Shown here piece after piece: positions 37,142 through 64,000 of a DNA stretch of 64,000 nucleotides; position 1 is the stretch's first letter; each line of letters opens with the position of its first letter. The notes under the pieces were generated by a model that worked only from the letters and a program-made list of their open reading frames with translations, ran no database searches and was not told the origin of the DNA. Location of the stretch: positions 3,771,001 through 3,835,000 of the forward strand of contig JAKOON010000003.1 in the NCBI GenBank assembly GCA_022577435.1, written 5' to 3'. The stretch comes from Embiotoca jacksoni (Eukaryota; Chordata; Actinopteri; Embiotocidae). Position numbers and translations under genes: made by a program.

Positions 37142-37367
37142 TTACATCACATCACGGAAGTACGTCAGCAAAAGCCCACATCAATGCAGCCACAGCCTTT
37201 TTGGTTATCACTCATCCAAAAGTCCCTCCGAGTAAATAAATAAACAAGTCGGTTGAAACATCTGTGACCTTGTTCCGAGCCTTGTAGACACTGGCGGTGG
37301 CCCCTTGTCCGAGGACATCTTGGAGAGACCACAGGTGGTTTGTGGTACTGGCCGTCATCCCTGCCAT
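28591..37367 (-). CDS. ikbke: Inhibitor of NF-kB kinase epsilon (IKKepsilon), 20 coding exons
   Basis: Serine/threonine kinase of the TBK1/IKKepsilon pair. In vertebrates it acts in the cytoplasm downstream of RIG-I/MAVS and TLR adaptors and phosphorylates IRF3/IRF7. Coding exons in order: 37367-37269, 37097-36960, 36596-36467, 35817-35636, 35011-34851, 34676-34566, 34457-34278, 33218-33022, 32676-32618, 32503-32412, 32278-32177, 31930-31873, 31006-30894, 30808-30732, 30632-30593, 30485-30384, 29553-29457, 29239-29148, 28956-28885 and 28642-28591. Every junction is in phase; total 717 aa against 716 in human. Domains: kinase, ubiquitin-like, coiled-coil scaffold and C-terminal adaptor-binding helix. 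The sequence is closer to IKKepsilon than TBK1 (SGELVAVKVFN, SPENAFGLPE-like loop), and the flanking genes agree. Exon 20 is the least certain because its acceptor lacks a clear pyrimidine tract. Confidence 0.95.
28885..32503 (-). CDS. ikbke: ikbke exons 10-19: scaffold/dimerisation coiled coil
   Basis: Ten short exons encode a helical, heptad-like region: HQYLRIVRLLHTHRELLLQG, VHEHLPIYTAGIQEF, QNRLDQLQIEQAKLAE, LAYNDEQIHKFE, and a final helix EEMEILVRELQCNNNIIE. The YNDEQIHK block and the NNNIIER end are hallmark IKKepsilon/TBK1 strings. Introns are 75-870 bp. The intron between exons 18 and 19 is almost all TG repeat. Confidence 0.9.
29009..29147. repeat. Compound (CA)n-(TA)n-(CA/GCAC)n array filling ikbke intron 18
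   Basis: The 191 bp intron 28957-29147 is about 70% CA repeat on plus, hence UG repeat in the pre-mRNA, with a TATATATATA core. It starts directly at the donor, which reads CCAG/GTGTGTGT. Confidence 0.95.
29554..30383. other. ikbke intron 16
   Basis: 830 bp, AT-rich; no exon, repeat family or RNA gene recognised. Confidence 0.6.
31007..31872. other. ikbke intron 12
   Basis: 866 bp. CACTCAACTAACAGTTTATT followed by AGGAACAC near 31530-31560 resembles the terminal box of a dispersed fish repeat; the rest is unremarkable. Confidence 0.45.
32618..33218 (-). CDS. ikbke: ikbke exons 8-9: ubiquitin-like domain
   Basis: Exon 8 continues from the previous exon as TVSIFFEEVASQTG and ends in SLPSRE; exon 9 reads ETPIIPSRFEVNADYNFSK. 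Together they finish the ubiquitin-like domain (about 310-395) that packs against the kinase and is needed for activity and substrate handling in mammalian TBK1/IKKepsilon. Confidence 0.92.
33219..34277. other. ikbke intron 7
   Basis: 1.06 kb, AT-rich, with a run of about 18 A at 33835-33850. No gene or recognised element. Confidence 0.6.
34278..37367 (-). CDS. ikbke: ikbke exons 1-7: kinase domain and start of the ubiquitin-like domain
   Basis: Visible motifs: glycine loop LGQGATASVYKA (exon 1), catalytic lysine at about 42 in VAVKVFN (exon 2), hinge VLVMEYCSGGSLLSLLE (exon 3), HRDIKPGN with the catalytic Asp at about 138, DFG at 160-162, and activation loop MSIYGTEEYL with the phospho-acceptor Ser at about 175 (exon 4). 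Exon 5 reads HPDMYERAVLR then VDLWSIGVTL. All residues expected of an active kinase are present. Exon 7 ends inside the ubiquitin-like domain (VHLFSLQHAVAHCIYIHH). Two in-frame ATGs, 37367 and 37358, lie nine bases apart; the second aligns better with the mammalian start. Confidence 0.95.
34820..34843. repeat. (ATC)n triplet array beside ikbke exon 5 donor
   Basis: Seven to eight TCA/ATC units on plus, (GAT)n in the transcript, starting 8 bases into intron 5. The exon 5 frame read into it would encode poly-Asp. Confidence 0.9.
35014..35078. repeat. (CA)n array forming the ikbke exon 5 acceptor region
   Basis: On the transcript strand about 32 TG units end directly in TAG at the exon 5 boundary. 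A CCCCTAAC box, a good branch-point match, lies on the far side of the repeat. Confidence 0.95.
37101..37140. repeat. (CA)n array forming the ikbke exon 2 acceptor region
   Basis: On the transcript strand 20 TG units are followed immediately by CAG and exon 2. They replace the usual polypyrimidine tract. Confidence 0.95.
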
Positions 37368-37641
37368 GCTGCAAAGAAGATCAGCAGAGACAAACCCTCT
37401 TTGTCTTCAAACTCTTCAGGAGACCAGCGTACCAAAAACAAGGCAGTTACATTAGCACGGTCGATGAAAGCTAGAGGAAGTAGTAAAGTTCTTCCTGAAC
37501 ATGACAGTCTGCTGTTTTGTTTTGTTTGTTCTTGAGCTGTAAACCAGCTCGCTGACATTCATCAAAACACAATAAATCACGCCAGTGACAGTTAGCGTCT
37601 ACTTTAAATGGCTTATTTTACTAACTGAAGTGTTAGCTTAC

Positions 37642-37900
37642 CTGGAGCCGGTCAGCAGTTAGCCCTCCTCTACTTTAAGAAAGCTGATCCAGTGACATGT
37701 CACGCGTAATAAAGGCTGAGTTCGGGCTGTCGGCGGAGGGAAACCAACGCTGGTCTCTTCTCCAAACACCTCGAACCGCTCCGGAGCTCACGGGGTATCC
37801 GACTCGGCTGGAGACGAAGTGCGCCTGCGCAGGAATCCTCTTCCGCACTGAGACAGCTGCACACCTGCGGGAGGAGCAGCTGCTTCCCGACGAGGGAGCA
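37642..37900 (-). other. ikbke: ikbke 5' leader exon (non-coding), 5' end approximate
   Basis: A consensus donor CTCCAG/GTAAGC at 37642/37641 ends a GC-rich segment with CpGs. The coding exon's own acceptor (TTTGCAG at 37369) lies one base before the ATG, so an upstream leader exon is required, and this is the nearest good donor. The start site is not visible and is placed by inference between the promoter motifs and the donor. Confidence 0.5.
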
Positions 37901-37947
37901 GTCACAGAGAGGAGAAGCGCAGCTGGAGGAGGAGGCACGGCAGTTTG

Positions 37948-37961
37948 CTTCGGTTTCAGTT
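37948..37961 (-). promoter_or_regulatory. Second IRF-type site
   Basis: Minus strand AACTGAAACCGAAG fits AANNGAAANNGAA, the tandem IRF-binding pattern, 70 bp closer to ikbke than the perfect ISRE. Confidence 0.5.
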
Positions 37962-37971
37962 TGACGCGGAT

Positions 37972-38008
37972 CCAATGGTTTAGGAGGTGCAGGCTATTCC
38001 GGGGGCGG
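37972..38008. promoter_or_regulatory. CCAAT box and GC box of the ikbke promoter
   Basis: CCAAT on plus at 37972-37976 and GGGGCGG at 38002-38008 lie between the two IRF-type sites. No TATA box was seen, as is usual for this promoter type. Confidence 0.5.
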
Positions 38009-38027
38009 ACTGGATGATGGCGACGGC

Positions 38028-38039
38028 AGTTTCTTTTTC
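38028..38039 (-). promoter_or_regulatory. Interferon-stimulated response element (ISRE)
   Basis: Minus strand GAAAAAGAAACT is a perfect match to GAAANNGAAACT. It lies about 390 bp upstream of the ikbke leader-exon donor. ISREs bind ISGF3 and IRFs; IKBKE is interferon-inducible in mammals. Confidence 0.7.
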
Positions 38040-38206
38040 TGCCTGAAAGGTGACTAACAGAGTAAACAGGAAACGAATATTTGTAAGGAGAAAAAAAAAA
38101 GAGATTACGGGAACCCAATGTTGGGCACTTACTTGTTAAAGAGCAGATGCAGCAGAATTTCCACCTCCTGTAAGTAGCCTATTATTAGTCTTTTTCCTTT
38201 GTTATG

Positions 38207-38210
<4 letters not shown>

Positions 38211-38247
<37 letters not shown>

Positions 38248-38430
38248 GACGGTGGAAGATGGTGGAAGAAGTACTCAGATATTTTCCTAATGTAAAAGTG
38301 ACATTACCACAACACAAAAATTCTCAATTATAAGTTATTGCATTCACAATTTTACTTAAATGCACCACATTAGGGCAAAGCAGCCGAAAATATACCTACG
38401 TAAAAATCCAAAGTAAAAATAGTGTTCTAT
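38211..38430. repeat. Poly-T run plus degenerate fish dispersed repeat
   Basis: About 33 T residues are followed by GGTGGAAGAAGTACTCAGAT, a box I recall as the end of a very common teleost repeat, then TTTTACTTAAATGCA and GTAAAAAT boxes in the expected style. It lies just upstream of the ikbke promoter motifs. Confidence 0.6.
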
Positions 38431-39030
38431 TTATGTATTCCTCTTTGTCTGTGTGTCACTTCTTATAGCAGGCTTTTCTTCTTTCTACACAGCCATTAAT
38501 GTCCACAGTGGACTTTTAAAATGCCCTTTGCAGCAATTATAGCACTAGCATTTGAATTTTTCAAATTGATTAAAGTATGATGCCACGGATAATGTAGGTC
38601 TGACATTTGGCATTTCAAATGAATGCTAAACTTGTTTCAGTCATTGTTTGCATTTCTTCAAAGAAAATCAACTTTTTCTACATATTAAGTCACGATGGAT
38701 GTGTGAAAAAACCACGTTATTTTTCTGGCCGCGGTCTTTCACCTCTGATAGAAATCAATTTTACGGTGCTTGTCCTTTCCATACTAAATCTGGCTTCAAG
38801 TCATTAATGGGTTATGAAAGTTTCCAGTGATCCATATGAATTTTAGTCAATAAAACCTATCAATTTGCAGTTTACTCATATCTTTGTGTTCTGCATTCTT
38901 GGTTTTTCACATATCAGTGCTTTATAATCAAATCAATATACCTACTCCAGCGTATTCTTATTAGTTATTTTGTCAGTATTTTCCTTGATGATTTTCTGTT
39001 TTCAATTTATCGTCACAAACAAACAAAGAA
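38431..39030. other. Short intergenic spacer between srgap2 and ikbke
   Basis: 600 bp of AT-rich DNA with no coding signal or recognised element. Confidence 0.5.
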
Positions 39031-41524
39031 TCTTTATAGCAAGCAATGTTTATTAAAAAACAGATCTACTACAAGAACTACACATAGAATTATATAAGGC
39101 CTATTTGATTAAACTACTATTGCTATTACTGTACAATATTGTACCAAAAAAAGAGTGTACCTCTGTAATGTACAACATTGTATATACAAAGTACATCTGA
39201 ACACAGGATTCTCCAGTAATACAGAGACAACTATAAATAGATTTGACATTACAGTCTGTTTTTTTTTTTTTTTAGTTCTGCTGTTTTCAAATGGACACAA
39301 AAATGCATATTCAACAATATTCAACTCCAACATATCATCATCCCCACACAGTTAGTCCACATGCAAGCTGAGTTGTTCAAGTGCACGGTGATTGATTTGA
39401 GATCGAAGAGGGTCCCAGCTCCCCTCGACAGCACGACCGGGACAAAACACACCAACCACCCACATGCATGTCTGTGCGCGTGTCAGAGCGTTTGTTTCCG
39501 CGCCACAAACACACTCACACACGGTCCCTCCAGTTGTCATGATGAGGTAAGAGCAACACAAATACACCAGGTAATACGCCAACAGTATACAGAGATTTAA
39601 AAAAAACAACCTTAATTACAATTCATAACCTGGAAGAGAGCATACAGGAATGCAGTATGTGCTGTATTTTCAGGAGAAAGGGGCAAAGGTTTGATAGGAC
39701 AACTGGGTAAAGTGGACTTTTTCCAAGAATGCCACTAAAAAAAAGGGATTTATTCAGTTTACCCTGAATGGCATGTGTCCACTTCTTGAGTCAGTGTTTG
39801 CAAAATGATTCACATATTCCTTAATTCATCACCAGATCTAATTTCGCAAAAATACATATTAGCAAATAATATCAAGTGTTAAGCCCTTGGATTTGGATTT
39901 TCTCGTCATCTTTCTACTCAAAGCTGACCTTCTACTGGTGATGTTAAAACAACATTTCATAGATCCCTGCAGGCCTTTTTTTTTAATCTGGTCACAGTGC
40001 ATATTTTTTCAGCACTAAGGCTGCTGGTACGAGTCTGTTCCTGCGTGTCTCCAGACAGCATCTGTTTATGACGCGTAGGCAGGCGCTGGGTGAGGTGCAT
40101 ACATACTCTCTGATTCATGCATGCTCACACAGGCGCACACGCATGCATGCATACATCCAGACAGCTACGAAACTCCACATTTTTACCCTCACAGATTCTG
40201 AGTATTCACTGGGAAAAAAAACAACAACAACATAATAATAAAAAACAAAATTTGCTTAAGAACGCATCAGATGAGGTGGTTGGTTGTGCTTTTAATCTAA
40301 ACACACTCAGGAGGATCCTCAGCTCCATGCTTCCAGTTTTCATCATGATTATTAAATATACATACACACTATTAGAATAATGAAACCCTTTTTTTTTTTT
40401 TTTTACTGTTAAGTCTGAAGAGATATAGTTAAAAGGAGCAATATGTGTGAGGCTGTCCGATAGGCTGGTACTAATGCAGTCAGCCAGCTTGCTGTTGTGG
40501 CTGCTGTCTACGGCCCCCAGCATGCAGGGAAAAACCTGAAAGGCGTTTAGCTGCCACAAAACACCACCACACACACACATTTGGAGGAGATGTGCATGTG
40601 TGTGTGTGTGTACAGTCCAACATCACATATGGAAATGCTGGGATTCAGTGGTCCCCTACACACACAGAACAGAGCTGCAGGAGAAGAGCAGCATAATGCC
40701 ACAAACTGCCAGCTTTCATTATTGTTATTGCTATATATGGGTGTAAAATTATTGTCAGCCATGTTATGCTCCTGTTGTGGTACTAGCACTAAACAGCAAT
40801 AAAAAAAAAATTAAAATTAAAAAAAAAAAAAAAAATCACAAACACTGAAATTAAAGCTCTTGATCACGTGACTTACACTGATATTTGGCCCAGTTTTTCG
40901 CTCCTTTCATCGACTCAGACGTCCAACCTTTAACTCCGGTCTTCCACTTCTGAAGCAGCAAGTCAGTGTGTTTCATGTCTACACAGAAAGAGAGCTTAAC
41001 ATTTCACAGTCTGTTGTCAGATTTAAAACACTCCCATCTGATCTACGAGTCATGGTGTCATAAAAAAAAATTAAAAAAAAGAAAGAAAGAAAAAACAAAA
41101 CCTGTCATGTCTACTATACAAAAATCAAACAGTGCTTTTTTTGTTTCTCACATAGATCTGTGTGTAAAAGGCAAGTAACACTCCTGCACGCCCACTCAAA
41201 CACAACATCATACAGCTAGTGTAGATAAGCTCCAGGTGCTGTACATCTGTAAGTGTCCTCTTCCCTTGTTAAAAGATTTCTGGAATCTCTGTGGTGGCAA
41301 GAAAAAGAAAGAGTCTTAGACGGGTCTTAGCCCGGTGATAGTTGACCTGCAGTGAAGCAGAGCTGCCAACAGAGGGCAGAAGAAACTCTACGGAGAACTT
41401 TAGCTGGACACCAAGAAGTGAATGCTACAGTGAGTAGTGGGTTAGATGTCTTGTGTGAAACAAACAAAGTGCTTTTTGGCACCTGGTAGAACAGCTGTGA
41501 GAATCGGTACTGAAAGAGGGGGAC
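39030..41524 (-). other. srgap2: srgap2 3' UTR
   Basis: 2.5 kb downstream of the srgap2 stop without any competing gene. It is AT-rich with T runs and CATG-rich microrepeats near 40100-40150. The assignment rests on position and on the poly(A) signals; long 3' UTRs are typical of srGAP genes. Confidence 0.55.
39049..39054 (-). terminator. Candidate distal poly(A) signal of srgap2
   Basis: AATAAA on the minus strand, 2.47 kb after the srgap2 stop. Another AATAAA at 39749-39754 could give a shorter 3' UTR. Confidence 0.5.
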
Positions 41525-60175
<18,651 letters not shown>

Positions 60176-60712
60176 CTGCACACACACAGAGAGAGAGTCT
60201 TAAGACGTATTCAAGGACCTTCAAGTCTCTTTCATCTTCTACATTCCCCCTTTCATCCTGCACACACAGGTCGACTTTATTCAAACTGTTTAAGCAAAGT
60301 GCACAAAAACACTCAACACAGTCTGCACAAAGATGAGACATGGCAGTGGGATAACAGACGGAGAGAGATAATTCCAAGTAAGATTCAAGCGCGCACGCGC
60401 ACACGCACACGCACACACACAGGGTGTGTAAGCCAGCCCAAACAGGGGATTCAGCCAGGGTACAAAACCCAGCAGGAGGAGGCGAGGCTCCCCTACGAGC
60501 ACAGCTGTTGCAGAAAGAAATAAGAGAGAGGAGATAAAGACGGCGAACTAAGGGAGATCTGAAGGCTGCGATCAATTCACTGACTGCATCACAGTTTAAT
60601 ACTGTTGCACTGTTGTCTTTGTTTTCAAGAGCCCGTAAAGTCGTTACACAAATGCAGGGCTGTTAATGCCGTGCGTAAATGACAACACAACCACTCTCAC
60701 AGGGTGTATACA

Positions 60713-60794
<82 letters not shown>

Positions 60795-60805
60795 GTGCGT
60801 GTGTG
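60713..60805. repeat. (GT)n microsatellite
   Basis: About 45 GT units with GCGT variants at the end. Confidence 0.97.
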
Positions 60806-61114
60806 GTTTGAGTTATGGATGATCCACGGATGATCTAGTGGGTAAAATGGATTATGAGTGAGTGTAAGTGGATGAAAGAAGGCCTTTGTGTCGTTAAGAG
60901 CAGCTTTAACTGGATAGAGAGAGCAAAGAGCTGCGAGGCATTTACATCACACACACTCACACGCGTGCACACACACACACACACACACACACAGACAGAT
61001 GGAGGTCAGGGAAAGTAGAGCAGTGACCCGAGCATACACACAAAGACAGAGAAAGTCTTTGATTTGACTGAGGGCTATAGAGTAGGGGGTGGTGTGCACG
61101 GTGTGTGTGTGTGT

Positions 61115-61155
<41 letters not shown>

Positions 61156-61355
61156 GTAAGAATCAGATGAGATGAGTCAATGACGGTGATGTGATGAGTT
61201 GGTACAGGCTGTCACTGGTCCGATGGTCAAATGACTAACTGACTGACGAAAATAAAAAAAATAAAAATAAAAAAATCCACCTCCACACCTATTATAAAAC
61301 CCCAAAACTGAAACTTTCCGTGTGACGTATGTTTGAAGCACTGGTCATGTGGACA

Positions 61356-61424
<69 letters not shown>

Positions 61425-62196
61425 CACTTTCTGTTCCAGCTCTCTGTTTCTTTTCCGCTGTCTGTCTTCACTGGTTGCACAACAGGCTGCAGTTCCTCTA
61501 TTTATCTCAACGAGCTCCATGTGACATGTCACCCTCAACCCACCTGTGGTAACCACGGTGATGGCTCTGCTGCACCGGGTGAGATATCACCCAACTCTCT
61601 CTGACCCTCAGTTATCATGAGGTGCACATTGAAATGTCATTGGCTCCCCAAATGTCACGTGGTGGAGATGCTGCTCCATATCTTTTGCAGATTTCTCTCC
61701 TGCATTGAATGATTTTTCTCATTTCAGCCCTGTGGTTATAATTTCCTGTAAAAATGCATGTGAGGTTAATTTGAGTTCAGTTAGCGGCACTAAGTGATGC
61801 AAATGTGTTAATGCATGTGAAACCAATGAGCAGAACGGACTATAGTGGTTCGAACATTTGCTTAAATATATCAGAGCTGAATTAAAATGAATGTTTTCTT
61901 ATGTATTTGAAACTGTGATTCGATGTGGATTTAGAAAAAAACTATTTTTTTTATTGTATCGCTATTTTCCAGCAGGAACAAACACTGTAAATGAATACAG
62001 ACCCAACAGATGCAAAACAGCAATTTTCAGGGCCATGTGTGGTCAAACAGTCATGTGATCAGATCCCAACCACACTGAGTTGATATGTGAGCTGAGCATG
62101 AACAGCAACTCTGGCTGAATATTTAGCATAAAGGTGGTCTTATGTTAAATGTGTGTCCAACTTGTGAGGGCTCTTCCATGTAACCAATCTGTCTGT

Positions 62197-62200
<4 letters not shown>

Positions 62201-62254
<54 letters not shown>

Positions 62255-62334
62255 CCATGTAACTGCCCCCCACCCCGACTACTGCTGTATGCAGTCTGCC
62301 AAATAGTGCAAATACCGGGGGGTCTCCACGGGAT

Positions 62335-62402
<68 letters not shown>

Positions 62403-62451
62403 TCAACACCTGGCTGTACAGAGAAACAGCCACAGGCACCCTCCCTCCACA

Positions 62452-62498
<47 letters not shown>
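62201..62498. repeat. Cluster of three (AC)n microsatellites
   Basis: About 26, 32 and 23 AC units at 62201-62253, 62336-62400 and 62452-62498, with unrelated spacers. Confidence 0.96.
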
Positions 62499-62500
<2 letters not shown>

Positions 62501-64000
62501 CTACATTCAGACATGCACAAAAATACACACACATAACCGGAAAATAGCTGAGATTCCAGCGTGGCACCCGGACTGAGCAGCAGCAGATGCAGAGAGACTC
62601 TTAAACACAGATGTTGGAGGAAGAGAAACGCAAAAGGACAGCAGAAAAATACATGAAAATTATGGCTTCAACATTTGTCAGTCGGTGCATGTCGTTTTTT
62701 TTTACTGACATCTTCATAGATCATGCAGCAGCATCGGTAGCTGACCTGTTCCACCATATTTTATTCTCCGTCCGTTTCCCTCCCCCATCATGCAGCGCAG
62801 GGAAACACACTCTGCTACTGTCTCAGTATTGATCCGAGTGTGTGTGTGGGCGCGGGAATTTTTGTGTGTTGGGTGGTGTGTGTGTGTGTGTGTGTGGGGG
62901 GGGGTGGTATGTCCTCGCGGTTGGAATTGGGTTTCGTTTAGAGGACCTATTGATCCCTTTTAGTTTGTGGCCGTGTGTGTGCGTGAGAGAGAGCACTGAT
63001 GTGTGTTTACTCCCAGCAGAGAAATTCATATTTCTGGACGCACAAGAAACGAAAAGAAGAACAGAGCAGGAGGGAAAAGAGGAAGGTGGCTGCCGAGGAG
63101 GGAAGTCAAAGAATGAAAGAAGACCAGAAGAGGATAAAGTTCCAGTCTTTGGTAATATTGAAAAATAGAGTGAGTCAATCAGTAAGTCAGACAAATGTTT
63201 CCGTCGATAGAAATGAGCTACTAAAACATCTAATAATAGTTAATAATAATACAAGTTAAATTAAATGATACAAATCAAAGCTAGCAGCCAAAGAAGTTTT
63301 GTAAATTTAAGCAGTAAATTTTACAGACATACTCCAAAACAACCGTTGTAGATAGAAAACATTAACAAAAAGATAATTTAGCATCCGAAAATATGGGATT
63401 CTGCTGCTACATGTGTTGATTGCTGGATGAATTTACATTATCTGACAGTGACAAACATTCATGTGTGTAATTTATCTGTCATAAAGCCTTAACTGCTGCA
63501 ACAAAATTAGAAAAATGTGTTAAATTGTGTTTATATTGTAATTAAATGCTCATATTGTCTCGCATTGGATGAAGGACTGGTATCTACAGAAGGGTTGTCT
63601 CTTTTTAAACCGACAGCACAATTTTTAAGCATAAAAAATTACTGATGACACACAGCTGTCCCACAAATCAGGACACACGTTTCTCGTGTCTCTATTGATT
63701 GGATGTATTAATGATACGGCAGTAATGATGACAGGAGCCTGCAGCCTCTTCAAATCAGTGGTAGTGATCAATCATTAAATACTTTTCCATTGAAAGAGTG
63801 TCTACATTACATAAACCTGATTTCAAAACATCCTCAGCCGTTTTCTAAGTCACTGACTCAAAGATGGAAAAGTGAGATTCAAAGAGACACAATTAGCTAA
63901 TTGGAAAGTGCCCTTAATTTATTCTGTGGTAGCTTTGCCAAATTCATGGAGCGTGTGCTTTATGATTAGCAAGCAGTTGAGTGAATTCTTCCTCCCGCAG

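Larger units (their letters stand above)
60176..64000. other. srgap2 intron, incomplete at window end
   Basis: No exon with the expected upstream F-BAR sequence was found. Contains (GT)n at 60713-60805, 61099-61153 and 61361-61422 and a triple (AC)n cluster at 62201-62498. The AT-rich stretch 63150-63980 shows nothing recognisable. Confidence 0.6.

Noticed and set aside
63984..64000. TTCTTCCTCCCGCAG at the window edge, looks like a splice acceptor on plus
   Set aside because: All genes here are on minus and the sequence after it is missing; it cannot be tested in this window.

Overview
This is vertebrate nuclear DNA, almost certainly from a ray-finned (teleost) fish. The coding is broken into short exons with GT/AG junctions, intergenic gaps are only 1-3 kb, and several dozen long (CA)n/(TG)n microsatellites and fish-type dispersed repeats are scattered through it. 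No prokaryotic genes, rRNA, tRNA or CRISPR arrays were seen. Species cannot be named from the sequence alone.

Three genes lie head to tail on the minus strand, so transcription runs from high to low coordinates: srgap2 (60175 to 41525, 5' end outside the window), ikbke (37367 to 28591, complete) and rassf5 (26028 to 1529, complete). The same three genes are neighbours in one orientation on human 1q32, which independently supports the identifications. I rebuilt the coding exons by reading splice sites and checking that codon phase matched at every junction. The results are ikbke 20 coding exons and 717 aa (human IKKepsilon 716), rassf5 isoform A 6 exons and 538 aa, rassf5 isoform C/RAPL 5 exons and 281 aa, and srgap2 21 exons encoding the last 1052 aa.

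Layout: 1-1528 rassf5 3' UTR and downstream; 1529-3465 the shared 3' exons of rassf5 (RA and SARAH domains); 3466-12280 an intron with a hAT-like repeat and the private first exon of RAPL (8557-8703); 12281-12408 the exon finishing the C1 domain; 12409-25238 a 12.8 kb intron with a LINE relic, a TTAA-flanked MITE and a candidate extra first exon (19640-19946); 25239-26028 rassf5 exon 1; 26029-28590 intergenic; 28591-37368 ikbke; 37642-38040 ikbke leader exon and a promoter with an interferon-response element; 38200-39030 intergenic; about 39030-41524 srgap2 3' UTR; 41525-60175 srgap2; 60176-64000 srgap2 intron.

The products act in separate signalling pathways: srGAP2 shapes membranes and turns off Rac-type GTPases, IKKepsilon drives type I interferon signalling, and RASSF5 links active Ras/Rap to MST kinases. 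Nothing suggests they form one pathway; their linkage looks ancestral. The most notable observations are UG-repeat tracts that abut ikbke splice sites, a tandem IRF/ISRE promoter on ikbke, an undocumented candidate rassf5 first exon, and several TTAA-flanked MITE families.
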